Shown in pieces: positions 18,095 to 25,729 of a DNA stretch of 54,151 nucleotides. Under the pieces are notes generated by a model. The model had not been told where the DNA came from, did not search any database, and worked only from the letters and a program-made list of their open reading frames with translations. The stretch's first letter is position 1. Every line of letters starts with the position of its first letter. This stretch comes from an uncultured Clostridia bacterium (GTDB lineage Bacteria > Bacillota > Clostridia > Christensenellales > UBA1242): assembly GCA_944377145.1 (NCBI GenBank), contig CALWEH010000008.1, forward strand, positions 1 to 54,151, in the 5' to 3' direction. The position numbers and the translations under genes were made by a program.

Positions 18095-18781
18095 TTAAAT
18101 TCCTAAATACATTAAAATTCCACAATATACACTGTATATAAAATCTTCTCTATAATGTTTATCTGCCAATAATTGTTCTTCCATAGGATTTGATATAAAT
18201 CCACATTCAATAAGAATAGATGTGTAATCTGTGCAATTTAATATATAATAATCTCCCTCGCTTACACTGCTTGAAGCGTTATTTATATAATAATGCAAGC
18301 TATCTTGTACACATTGAGCAGCTTTTAAGCTCGCTTCACTATTTATTTTATAAAAAGTTTTTGCTCCAACGCAATTTTTTAATGGATAACTATTCATGTG
18401 TATGCTTATAACCAAATCAGGTTTTGCAGAGCGAATAATATCTCTCCTAGCTCTCATATCACTCAATTTTTTATTAGATGCGTCTTCTTCATATAAACCA
18501 TTGTCGTCTTTTCTTGTCATAACTACTTTAACGTCTGATTTTTCAAGCATAGATTTTAAACTATTTGCATATTCTAAATTCAATTCTTTTTCTATGCTTC
18601 CCAACTCTCCAACACTTCCCCCATCTCTTCCGCCATGCCCAGCATCAATCACAATGGTATACTCTGGTTTTGGCGAAGATGTCGCCTGGACTGCATAACA
18701 AATTCCAACAACTGAGCAAATTAAAATTATACATACTAAGATAACGCACAATGTGCGCTTTTTTATTGTTAAAACCTTCAT
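18095..18781 (-). CDS. cwlD: N-acetylmuramoyl-L-alanine amidase, CwlD-like
   Basis: A 228-residue exported zinc amidase (Amidase_3) that cuts the glycan-peptide bond of peptidoglycan. Signal segment at about 8-30, then IDAGHGG (zinc His49), a metal-ligand Glu near 64-66, SIHMNS with the second His, and the catalytic Glu in LIECGFISN. A single catalytic domain and signal peptide match CwlD. An ATG seven codons upstream (18802) is possible, but the repeated copies of this 5' end break homology between the two ATGs, so 18781 is preferred. A weak -10, TAAAAT, ends 5 nt before it. The first ~54 codons recur four times in the island next door. Confidence 0.9.
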   Translation of the reverse strand: MKVLTIKKRTLCVILVCIILICSVVGICYAVQATSSPKPEYTIVIDAGHGGRDGGSVGELGSIEKELNLEYANSLKSMLEKSDVKVVMTRKDDNGLYEEDASNKKLSDMRARRDIIRSAKPDLVISIHMNSYPLKNCVGAKTFYKINSEASLKAAQCVQDSLHYYINNASSSVSEGDYYILNCTDYTSILIECGFISNPMEEQLLADKHYREDFIYSVYCGILMYLGI

Positions 18782-18795
18782 ATTGTATTTTATTA
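18624..18795 (-). repeat. parent copy of the cwlD 5'-end repeat
   Basis: This segment (cwlD codons 1 to about 53 plus 14 bp upstream, including the -10) is the template for the partial copies at 20371, 21722, 23162 and 25730, all in the same orientation. It contains the 13-bp palindrome CGCACAATGTGCG at 18745-18757. The upstream boundary falls between the -10 and the place of the -35. Confidence 0.9.
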
Positions 18796-18877
18796 AAAAC
18801 ATTCTTAAGTTAGGACTATTTGTTGAAAATTTTAAAATATAAATTCACTTAAGTTTAAGCAATGTAAAAAACAAGGG

Positions 18878-18907
18878 TTGACAAAATACCCATTTACGTG
18901 ATAAAAT
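18878..18907 (+). promoter_or_regulatory. promoter of accessory block A
   Basis: -35 TTGACA (perfect), 18-bp spacer, -10 TAAAAT. It faces away from cwlD, 30 bp before the DUF4116-like gene. A six-codon reading frame (18923-18940) overlaps the ATG of that gene as ATGA, which could couple translation. Confidence 0.7.
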
Positions 18908-18936
18908 AAAATTAAAATAAAAATGAAGAGTCAAAA

Positions 18937-19725
18937 ATGATTTTTAGAAAAAATTTAAGAAATGATAAAGACTTTGTTTTAGAAGCTATTAAACAGAATC
19001 CAGCGGCTTTTTATTATGCTTCTAATGAACTTAAAAATGATAAAGAGGTTGCTTTAGAAGCTATTAAACGGGATGAATTAGCTTTTTATTTTGCTTCTGA
19101 TAATCTTAAAAATGATAAAGACTTTGTTTTAGAAGTTGTTAAACGGAATCCAGCGGTTTTTTGTTTTGCTTCAGTTGAACTTAAAAATGATAAAGAGGTT
19201 GTTTTAGAAGCTGTTAAACGGGATCCAGAGCTACTTTATTTTACTTCAGTTAAACTTAGAAATGATAAAGAGGTTGTTTTGGAAGCTATTAAACGGGATG
19301 GAGAAGCTATTTCATTTGCTTCTGATGAACTTAAAAATAACAAAGACTTTGTTTTAGAAGCTGTTAAACGGAACGGATGGGCTTTTGAATATGTTCCTGA
19401 TAAATTTAGAAATGATAAAACATTATATTATTTATCAAATATAGCAAAAGACCCTAAAACTTTTAGTTCTCTACCACTTAATTATTTTCAAACAAATGAA
19501 CAACTAGCTCCATTTATTGAATCAATCAAAATTTATTTAAAAAATAGAGTTGGTCAAGATGTTTCACAAGAAGACCAAGAATATGCAACAGAAGTTATCA
19601 AAATGGTTAAAGACACAATTGCAAGAAAAAGAAAAGATATTGATCAAATCAAACAAGAAGAGAATAAAAAAGCTCAGCGTGTAAACAAATATAAAAATGA
19701 AATAGATAAAGAGTTGGAATTATAA
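18937..19725 (+). CDS. DUF4116-like repeat protein
   Basis: A 262-residue protein. Residues 9-158 are six tandem 25-residue units of the form NDK-(DF/EV)-VLEA-KR-P-FASELK, the pattern of DUF4116, a repeat domain of unknown function. The C-terminal third (about 190-262) is helical and rich in Lys, Glu and Gln. No signal peptide. The units are also near-repeats in DNA, so copy number may vary. The ribosome site is poor. It is the first gene of block A, with the 165-residue gene 13 bp downstream. Confidence 0.75.
   Translation: MIFRKNLRNDKDFVLEAIKQNPAAFYYASNELKNDKEVALEAIKRDELAFYFASDNLKNDKDFVLEVVKRNPAVFCFASVELKNDKEVVLEAVKRDPELLYFTSVKLRNDKEVVLEAIKRDGEAISFASDELKNNKDFVLEAVKRNGWAFEYVPDKFRNDKTLYYLSNIAKDPKTFSSLPLNYFQTNEQLAPFIESIKIYLKNRVGQDVSQEDQEYATEVIKMVKDTIARKRKDIDQIKQEENKKAQRVNKYKNEIDKELEL
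18961..19410 (+). repeat. six 75-bp tandem coding repeats
   Basis: In-frame 75-bp units within the DUF4116-like gene. Units 1, 3 and 6 begin DKDFV and units 2, 4 and 5 begin DKEV, suggesting duplication of two-unit (150-bp) blocks. Confidence 0.85.
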
Positions 19726-19738
19726 AAAGGAGTTTAAA

Positions 19739-20236
19739 ATGACAAAAAAAGAATTTCAAAAAATTTATGATTATGAACATAATGATTTAGAAGAAATAAA
19801 CATGAGTGAGATTGATAAGTCTATTTCTTCGGCGATCTATAATCGATCAGAGCTGATAAGAATTGAACAAATATTAGATCATAAGGAAGAGACTGATAAT
19901 CTTCTTAAAGAAGAGATAGCCAAATTATATAAAGATCTAAAACGTGCTCAACAAAGCTATGATGATTATTGCGATGATTTAAAAAAGTTGATAGAAACAA
20001 AGGATAAAACGGCATTAAAAGAATATTTGGATTTAATTCAAAAAAATGCCGAGGAAGAAATTGCTGCAAATAAAATGCCTTTTTACTTACCTCCAGAAAA
20101 AAGAGGGAAGCTTTCTGTCAAAGATTATGATGCTTACGTTGAACAACGTTCTCTAAAAGCACAATGGGATTGTATCATGATCGCACAAAGAGAGTTGTAT
20201 TTTATGCTTAAAAAAGAAAAAACATTAAACAGATAA
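19739..20236 (+). CDS. coiled-coil protein of unknown function
   Basis: A 165-residue charged protein without a signal peptide or membrane segment. Residues 55-110 are predicted helical and coiled-coil-like. A PPEKRGKLS stretch near 117-125 breaks two helical parts. I do not recognise a family. AAAAGGAG lies before the ATG and the gene follows the DUF4116-like gene by 13 bp, so they form a two-gene unit ending at a hairpin terminator (20273). Confidence 0.65.
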   Translation: MTKKEFQKIYDYEHNDLEEINMSEIDKSISSAIYNRSELIRIEQILDHKEETDNLLKEEIAKLYKDLKRAQQSYDDYCDDLKKLIETKDKTALKEYLDLIQKNAEEEIAANKMPFYLPPEKRGKLSVKDYDAYVEQRSLKAQWDCIMIAQRELYFMLKKEKTLNR

Positions 20237-20272
20237 AAAAATAATCGCCATGTATTCAACAATGAAAATAAG

Positions 20273-20297
20273 CACATTCACCAAATGTGTTTTTTTC
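20273..20297 (+). terminator. terminator of accessory block A
   Basis: CACATT / AATGTG stem followed by TTTTTTT. The next ~75 bp (from about 20298) matches the sequence before copy 3 at about 23091, so the conserved flank is longer than the cwlD fragment itself. Confidence 0.65.
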
Positions 20298-20370
20298 CTT
20301 TGCGCCTATAAAATATTTATGTTTTACATTTTAAAATTTAAAAAACACATTATCCTAACTTGACATCTAC

Positions 20371-20537
20371 TCCGCCATGCCCAGCGTCAATCACAATGGT
20401 ATACTCTGGTTTTGGCGAAGATGTCGCCTGGACTGCATAACAAATTCCAACAACTGAGCAAATTAAAATCATACATACTAAGATAACGCACAATGTGCGC
20501 TTTTTTATTGTTAAAATCTTCATATTGTATTTTATTA
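20371..20537 (-). pseudogene. cwlD 5'-end copy 1
   Basis: 167 bp with about three mismatches to 18629-18795. It retains the ATG, the whole signal segment and the zinc motif IDAGHGG, then leaves homology and stops after about 57 codons (reads HGGVDVKLG, stop). It also keeps the palindrome CGCACAATGTGCG (20487-20499). It is the least decayed copy and the closest to cwlD. It could still express a 57-residue exported peptide. Confidence 0.88.
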
Positions 20538-20580
20538 GACAAAAATATTTTATATAACAAAATCAAAAAAATTGTCACAA

Positions 20581-20608
20581 AACATTGAAAATGGAAAATT
20601 TCAATGTT
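20581..20608. repeat. inverted repeat upstream of block B
   Basis: AACATTGAAA and TTTCAATGTT, 10-bp perfect arms with an 8-bp spacer, 54 bp before the block B gene. It may be an operator or leader hairpin. Confidence 0.5.
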
Positions 20609-20661
20609 AACATCTTATTGTTTATTAAAAATACTTTTAATTAAAAGGAGAATATGCTAAA

Positions 20662-21300
20662 ATGAGTACACTTGAACAAGCAAGAGAAAAAGTCCTATCT
20701 TTGTTTAGTGAATGGATAGAAATTGATGATATTAAAAATCCTTGGACTATTGAAAATTTTGCAAAAGTGGGTTTTGATGAAAAATTGATAAAACCTCATT
20801 GTCTTGACTGCATTATTATAAATAAATGTTGGTTTAAAAATGAAGTAAGCAAAAAACCGGAAGAATTTAATTATTTAAATTACCCGGAAATTCCATTTGA
20901 TAAAAGAGGGCTTTATCATCCTAATTGTCATTGTAAAACTAAGTTTATAGCAAATCCAAGCCCTAGTCAAATTATAATTTTTGATTTAGAACGAAGAATG
21001 GATTATCTTTTTGATAAAAAAGCAGAATGGTTGTCTGCTATGGGTTATAATATTCAAGACAAACAAGAAGTTTTTCATCTTATTGAATCATTAAGTAAAG
21101 AGTCTTATTGCAATGGGGATTATACTAACAATCCGCCATCTGAAGACAAGAAAAAATATGGATTTAGAATAAGAATTAGACTTCAATTTCCTGGGAAAAG
21201 AGATAAGGCAAATAGGATATTCCCAATCACATCAAGTTATATTGTCTATCCAAATGGAAAGTTAAAAAATAATACCCCAATAGGAGGAAAATCAAAGTGA
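20662..21300 (+). CDS. putative MuF/DUF6883-like toxin-type protein
   Basis: A 212-residue protein. It has CLDC (47-50) and HPNCHC (86-91), resembling the HPNCRC metal-binding motif at the end of phage Mu F-type domains. The C-terminal ~50 residues (FRIRIRLQFPGKRDKANRIF then VYPNGKLKNNTPIGG) look like toxin-type DUF6883 domains. This is recognition by pattern, not proof. No secretion signal is visible. AAAGGAG lies before the ATG. Its last four bases (GTGA) are the start of the next gene, a coupling typical of toxin-immunity pairs. Confidence 0.55.
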   Translation: MSTLEQAREKVLSLFSEWIEIDDIKNPWTIENFAKVGFDEKLIKPHCLDCIIINKCWFKNEVSKKPEEFNYLNYPEIPFDKRGLYHPNCHCKTKFIANPSPSQIIIFDLERRMDYLFDKKAEWLSAMGYNIQDKQEVFHLIESLSKESYCNGDYTNNPPSEDKKKYGFRIRIRLQFPGKRDKANRIFPITSSYIVYPNGKLKNNTPIGGKSK

Positions 21301-21671
21301 AATTATTTGATGATATTAAAATAATAAATGAAAATAAATATTATACTGAGAATGGAATTTTTAAAGGAAGAATAGGCACAATCAATTCTCCAGAAATTCG
21401 TGATAATTGTTTTGAGGTTGTTTTTATTGATGAACGCTTTTTTAACAAAAATTTTCAATGGACTGAAGAAAACATAGAAACAATGAAAGATGATATATTA
21501 ATTGATGTCAAAATTGAAGATATGGAAGTAATTAAAGAAAGTAATGCAACTGATGACGACATATACGAAATGCTACCTGGAAAAACCAATTGGTGTAAGG
21601 TGGAAAATGGATACATTATAAATTTAGTTGGTGAAAAGAAAAATAAAATTCCTTATAACTACAATTCCTAA
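21297..21671 (+). CDS. putative immunity partner, DUF4926-like
   Basis: A 124-residue acidic protein starting at GTG and overlapping the previous stop by 4 bp. Residues 18-48 (NGIFKGRIGTI then CFEVVFIDE) resemble DUF4926, small beta-rich proteins that I recall next to DUF6883-type toxins. Small size, acidity and tight coupling support an immunity role, but this is inference. A terminator overlaps its stop codon. Confidence 0.5.
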   Translation: MKLFDDIKIINENKYYTENGIFKGRIGTINSPEIRDNCFEVVFIDERFFNKNFQWTEENIETMKDDILIDVKIEDMEVIKESNATDDDIYEMLPGKTNWCKVENGYIINLVGEKKNKIPYNYNS

Positions 21672-21700
21672 GCATATCAAATGATATGCTTTTTATTTTT
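21671..21700 (+). terminator. terminator of accessory block B
   Basis: AGCATATC / GATATGCT with loop AAAT, then TTTTTATTTTTTTA. The stem matches the rpsR terminator and the block C terminator. Confidence 0.85.
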
Positions 21701-21721
21701 TTATACTGTCCTCACTTAACT

Positions 21722-21892
21722 TCTCTTCCGCCATGCCCAGCATCAATCACAATAGTATACTCTGGTTTTGGTGAAGATGTCGCCTTAACCGCATAACAAA
21801 CTCCAACAACTGAGCAAATTAAAATTATACATACTAAGATAACGCACAATGTACATTTTTTATTGTTAAAATTTTCATATTGTATTTTATTT
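21722..21892 (-). pseudogene. cwlD 5'-end copy 2
   Basis: About 171 bp matching 18624-18795 with roughly a dozen differences. A one-base loss after codon 7 (GCGCACA became TGTACA) breaks the frame. It reads GCCTTAACCGC where cwlD and copy 1 read GCCTGGACTGC, a variant shared with copy 3. The palindrome is damaged (CGCACAATGTACA). The whole gap 21672-21998 is this copy, the terminator and the block C promoter. Confidence 0.87.
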
Positions 21893-21963
21893 TCAATAGA
21901 TTATAAATATAACTTTTAAAATAAAACTTGACAACTTAAGTTTTATAAAATCATAAATTTTAT

Positions 21964-21992
21964 TTTAAATTCACAAAAGAATATGATATAAT
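21964..21992 (+). promoter_or_regulatory. promoter of block C, leaderless geometry
   Basis: -35 TTTAAA (4 of 6), 17-bp spacer, -10 TATAAT, 6 nt to the ATG at 21999, no ribosome site. An inverted repeat, AAAACTT with AAGTTTT, lies at about 21926-21946. Confidence 0.65.
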
Positions 21993-21998
21993 TAAATT

Positions 21999-23027
21999 AT
22001 GGAAAAAACTGTTGAAAATTTAAATAAATTATATGCGGAAACATTTGAAAACATGGATAAGATGTCAAAATTCCTTGGCAGAAATTGCGTTGACCACGCG
22101 TTAGATTTTCATTATGGGCATAGTATAAAAATAAATGGGAAATTTACAAACGAATTGTACCCCATTCCTCTTGTTCGCTTTAAACTAAAAGAAATAAAGG
22201 CAGAGAGCTTTTTTGATGTCTACACAAATAAAGATTACATAGGTTATTTCAAACTTTATCCAAATAAACAGGAAATTTTATCACTTAATTTAAAAGTATT
22301 TGCAAATTTTAAACACCTTATATATGGATACAATTATCAAAACGAGTTGTATAATTCCGAAGATGTAGCCCAAACAAAAATCAACATCGAAAAATCAAAA
22401 GATACAAAATTTATTATCTATATGGACATTGGAAATCTTGAGCAAATTTTTAGTGTGGTAGAAAGTTTTATGACCAAGCCATCTCAAAGATTTTCAACTG
22501 CAAATTACAAATGCGACTGTGGACATTATATAACGATTAATACATACAATGGCGCTTGCCCTATTTGCGGAAAAGATAGCCCCTTCAAAAGGAAATTTAA
22601 AATAAAGTGCCCTATTTGCGGAACTAAGTGTTTAAAAGACCAATATGGAAATGGCGAATGCGAAAACTGCGGTTGGAAATTGGGTAAACTTGCAAATAAA
22701 TTGAAAAACAGAGTTATCTATCCAAACCCAATCTCACTAAACAAAGCAAAACAACTATATAGTGAAGGCAAACCGTTTGAAACCGACCTTGATGATTTTG
22801 TTGAAGCATTATTCTGTTATAGCGAAATGCAATTTAAATATAAAGGCATTTATTATTCTGTTGAACTTGTAGGTGAAGATGAATATGATATTGAACTTTG
22901 CAATTCAAAAACAGGAGAAACATCTATTTTTAAAACAGAAGAAGATTTTAAAAACAATGCCAAAGTTGAGGGTAAACTTTTAAAAAATATTTGGGAAGAA
23001 ACCACTGAAAGAGATTGGCTACAATAA
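21999..23027 (+). CDS. zinc-ribbon protein of unknown function
   Basis: A 342-residue soluble protein. An N-terminal alpha/beta region (1-165) precedes two zinc-ribbon-like modules at about 169-228: CDCG with CPICG, then CPICG with CENCG. The C-terminal ~100 residues resemble small substrate- or partner-binding domains seen in immunity-type proteins, but I cannot name it. It is the only gene of block C and is probably translated from a leaderless mRNA. A hairpin terminator follows. Confidence 0.65.
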   Translation: MEKTVENLNKLYAETFENMDKMSKFLGRNCVDHALDFHYGHSIKINGKFTNELYPIPLVRFKLKEIKAESFFDVYTNKDYIGYFKLYPNKQEILSLNLKVFANFKHLIYGYNYQNELYNSEDVAQTKINIEKSKDTKFIIYMDIGNLEQIFSVVESFMTKPSQRFSTANYKCDCGHYITINTYNGACPICGKDSPFKRKFKIKCPICGTKCLKDQYGNGECENCGWKLGKLANKLKNRVIYPNPISLNKAKQLYSEGKPFETDLDDFVEALFCYSEMQFKYKGIYYSVELVGEDEYDIELCNSKTGETSIFKTEEDFKNNAKVEGKLLKNIWEETTERDWLQ

Positions 23028-23062
23028 TTAATACATTTATTTAAAACCCTTAATATTCATAG

Positions 23063-23088
23063 AAGCATATCAAGAGATATGCTTGTTT
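23063..23088 (+). terminator. terminator of accessory block C
   Basis: AAGCATATC / GATATGCTT, 9-bp stem, loop AAGA, weak T-run. It is followed by the ~70-bp flank also found before copy 1. Confidence 0.75.
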
Positions 23089-23161
23089 CTTTGCACCTAT
23101 AAAATATCTATGTTTTCCCTTTTAAAATTTAAAAAACACACTGTCATAACTTGACATATAC

Positions 23162-23316
23162 TCCGCCATGCCTTGTAGCAATCATAATGGTATACTCTGG
23201 TTTTGGTGAAGATGTCGCCTTAACCGCATAACAAACTCCAACAACTGAGCAAATCAAAAACATACATACTAAGATAACGCACAATGTGCGCTTTTTTATT
23301 GTTAAAAATTCATATA
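23162..23316 (-). pseudogene. cwlD 5'-end copy 3
   Basis: About 155 bp related to 18629-18781, sharing the TTAACCGC variant of copy 2. One base is missing just after the ATG, so the frame ends at once (ATG AAT TTT TAA). IDAGHGG has become IATRHGG. The palindrome CGCACAATGTGCG is intact (23278-23290). The left flank matches that of copy 1. Together with the terminator this accounts for 23028-23346. Confidence 0.87.
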
Positions 23317-23346
23317 ATAACATATTTTATAACAAAAAAGAGGATA

Positions 23347-24123
23347 TTAATATCCCCAATTTATTAATTCAAAAACTTTTGAAACTCTTTCACCATAATC
23401 ACCATATAGTTTAAAATATATAGTTTTTCCTTTTAATCCAATAATTTCAAAATTTGATTTTAAAATATGTGCAAAATTATATTGAGTTTTTACTAATTTG
23501 TCATCTAAATACCATTTTATTTTATTTGATATATCACTTTTTATAATAATTTCACCTGAATAATTATTAACATCTATATCTAAAATTCTAGGAAATAAAT
23601 TTGTTTCATTTCTTAAGTTTTCTAAATCATTTTCACTATAAGGATTCATTATTTTTAATCTTGTTATATCCGGAATAGAAATTTCTTCTCCACCATATTT
23701 TGATAAATCTAATTTCATTTTCCAAAAATATATTTCATTTCTTTCATTAAACAAAATTTCTGCTTGCGTCAAGTGTGAAGCAAATTTAAATTCATTGCAA
23801 TTATTAACTTTCATAAAATGCTTTTTTGCTTCTTCTTCAAATCCTAATCTTTTTGAATTCCTAAAATGTTTAACTCCATGACACCTAGTGCAAATAGCTT
23901 TTATATCTCTTAAAGTTTGTGTTTTGTTATTAATATCAAAATCCCACTCTTCATGAACATCAAGGTCGTCTGTTTTATATCCACATATTTCACAGTTTCC
24001 ATTTGCTCTTTTTAAAGCAACTTGTCTTAAAATATTCCAATCTTTTTTAGAAAGTGTTTTGCTTAAATCATTGTTCCAAGCACCTTTTGGAAGTAGTTCT
24101 ATTGTCAATTTTAATTCATTCAT
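23347..24123 (-). CDS. HNH-type zinc protein
   Basis: A 258-residue protein whose N-terminal part holds an HNH-like site: CEIC (44-47), DVHEEW (His57), and CTRCHGVKH (78-86). The C-terminal ~150 residues are beta-rich and unrecognised. HNH domains usually cut DNA or RNA, so nuclease activity is plausible; as the last gene of a toxin-like operon it might itself be an effector. I prefer ATG 24123, with AGGTG about 7 nt upstream, over the GTG at 24132. Confidence 0.7.
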   Translation of the reverse strand: MNELKLTIELLPKGAWNNDLSKTLSKKDWNILRQVALKRANGNCEICGYKTDDLDVHEEWDFDINNKTQTLRDIKAICTRCHGVKHFRNSKRLGFEEEAKKHFMKVNNCNEFKFASHLTQAEILFNERNEIYFWKMKLDLSKYGGEEISIPDITRLKIMNPYSENDLENLRNETNLFPRILDIDVNNYSGEIIIKSDISNKIKWYLDDKLVKTQYNFAHILKSNFEIIGLKGKTIYFKLYGDYGERVSKVFELINWGY

Positions 24124-24132
24124 AATTTTCAC

Positions 24133-25236
24133 CTACTTAGAAGGATATAATTCGCCGGCAAGATATTTTTTCAAGAATTCTTCTATACCCATTTGAGCGA
24201 TAAGCTCTTCTTTGTTAAATGGACTGATGACTTTTATATTTCCTTTCATTTCTGGAAAAGCTTCCCCATAAACTATAATTGCTGATGGTTTTATCACTTC
24301 AAGCATTTTATTGTAACTTTTCAAAATTTCTTGTTTATATTGCTCTCTGCGATATGTTGATATTGCCACAACTGACCCTTCTTCAATCCCATCAAAGCAA
24401 AAATCATAACTTTCTTCACCTGCACAGCATATTGTTGGAATAACAATTTTACCCATTTTTTGCCAAAAAGCTCCACACCATCTATTTTTAAATGTGTTGT
24501 ATATTTGAACAGCTTTTGGCATATCCCAATATAAACTAAACTCTGGACTTAAAAGCGCATAATATTGATCGAGTTTTTCCATAGCTTTTTCTGGTTTATC
24601 AAAAACGCTTTCGAAATTCCAATCATAAGTGAAGAAATGTATAGTTTTATTTTTATTTTCTTCATCATTTGGTTTGGTTTTAACATATCCCCATAAATCG
24701 ATTTTATTTAAGTCAATTTCTTGTTTTTTTATAAGCGGCATATCATATTTCCCAACAGTTTTAAATTGGTCTCTTACAAGTTTTTGTTTTTTTAATGATT
24801 TTTCAAATTCATAATCACTTTCGTCATCATTATCTGTTTTTTTGAATTTTTCCTGCTGTTTTTCTAATTCTCTCTTTCGTCTATTCTCTTCTGCTCTTTG
24901 CATCTTTGCGTCATAATCAGGGTCAATTGATCTAAAATATTCCAAATTTATCTCTTCAAAATTTTCTTTATAAAATTTTTCTGCTTTTTTAAAAATATAG
25001 AATAAATCATTTCTATGATTTTCTAAAATATCATTCTTATTTTCTTTCCAGAATTGTTTATATTGATTTAAACTCATATCGTTTGCACCACCTGCAAAAT
25101 TTGGGTCGTCATTTTGAATGTCGTCATCTTCCCAACCGCAAACATTACATATTGAATATTCATGCTCTATTTCTCCTAATCCACAAACTTTACATTTGCA
25201 AGGATAATTTGAATTAATAATATTTTCTTTATTCAT
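24133..25236 (-). CDS. CPCC zinc-binding plus DUF4417 protein
   Basis: A 367-residue two-part protein. Residues 12-60 resemble the cysteine-rich CPCC domain (Cys13, 15, 18, 30, 33, then GWEDDD and GGAN). A charged helical linker (about 75-150) follows. Residues ~175-360 match DUF4417, with the SPEFSLYWDMP and IPTICCAGEESYDFCF landmarks. The start is set by AAGGAG 9 nt before the ATG; a longer frame into the previous gene is unlikely. CPCC proteins are often found beside toxin genes, so an immunity or regulatory role is possible. Confidence 0.7.
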   Translation of the reverse strand: MNKENIINSNYPCKCKVCGLGEIEHEYSICNVCGWEDDDIQNDDPNFAGGANDMSLNQYKQFWKENKNDILENHRNDLFYIFKKAEKFYKENFEEINLEYFRSIDPDYDAKMQRAEENRRKRELEKQQEKFKKTDNDDESDYEFEKSLKKQKLVRDQFKTVGKYDMPLIKKQEIDLNKIDLWGYVKTKPNDEENKNKTIHFFTYDWNFESVFDKPEKAMEKLDQYYALLSPEFSLYWDMPKAVQIYNTFKNRWCGAFWQKMGKIVIPTICCAGEESYDFCFDGIEEGSVVAISTYRREQYKQEILKSYNKMLEVIKPSAIIVYGEAFPEMKGNIKVISPFNKEELIAQMGIEEFLKKYLAGELYPSK

Positions 25237-25252
25237 TTTTTCTTCTCCTTTT

Positions 25253-25567
25253 TTACACCCACCGACCATCATATTCTAAAAATTTATTATCAAAATATTT
25301 TCCATCTGTTCTTGGTGGGTAATATGTAATAATTTTTCCATTTTTTGAAATCGCCATAAATTCATTTGTGCTAGCCTTATACCTATATCTTGTTCCATCT
25401 TTTGTAATAAATTCTTGAATGCTAGGATCATCATCATTTAAAAATTCAACTGCCTTTTTAGAATATTCATAGGGGTTTAAATCAAATTGTGATGCATGCT
25501 TAAAATGTTCAACTTCATTTTCAGGTGATGTCCAATATTTAGCATATTCGCTTGGTCCTTTTTCCAT
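25253..25567 (-). CDS. detached BECR-like RNase toxin domain, putative
   Basis: A 104-residue protein with the pattern HFxxHxxxF..NPYEYSKKAVEF, then YRYKASTNEFMAISKNGKIITYYPP. This order (HF-H near the front, YxxxTNEF and a GxIxTYY end) is how I recall the C-terminal RNase domains of polymorphic toxins of the EndoU/Colicin E5/RelE (BECR) group. It lacks a secretion or pre-toxin region, so it would be an orphan toxin tip. It is the first gene of the block D operon, 16 bp before the CPCC gene. The family call is mine from memory and unverified. Confidence 0.5.
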   Translation of the reverse strand: MEKGPSEYAKYWTSPENEVEHFKHASQFDLNPYEYSKKAVEFLNDDDPSIQEFITKDGTRYRYKASTNEFMAISKNGKIITYYPPRTDGKYFDNKFLEYDGRWV

Positions 25568-25619
25568 TATATCATTTTTTCTCCTTATTTTAATACAAAA
25601 TCTCGACTTTTAAACAAAA

Positions 25620-25648
25620 AAGTTTGTAAATAACAAATTTACAAACTT
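25620..25648. terminator. 12-bp hairpin insulating block D
   Basis: AAGTTTGTAAAT / ATTTACAAACTT with loop AACAA and T-runs on both strands, 52 bp upstream of the toxin-like gene. It works as a terminator in either direction. Confidence 0.7.
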
Positions 25649-25729
25649 TTTATATATACAAATATTAAACTATAATTTCTAAAATCTTAAGGGTATATGC
25701 CAAAAATTTTATACTACTTTCATTCAACT

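Noticed and set aside
18961..19410. 75-bp repeats as a CRISPR array
   Set aside because: Repeats are contiguous, in frame and encode 25-residue protein units; no spacers.
20387..20578. 63-residue minus-strand frame over copy 1
   Set aside because: It reads the cwlD remnant in the wrong frame; the remnant itself is in the frame starting at the ATG near 20522.
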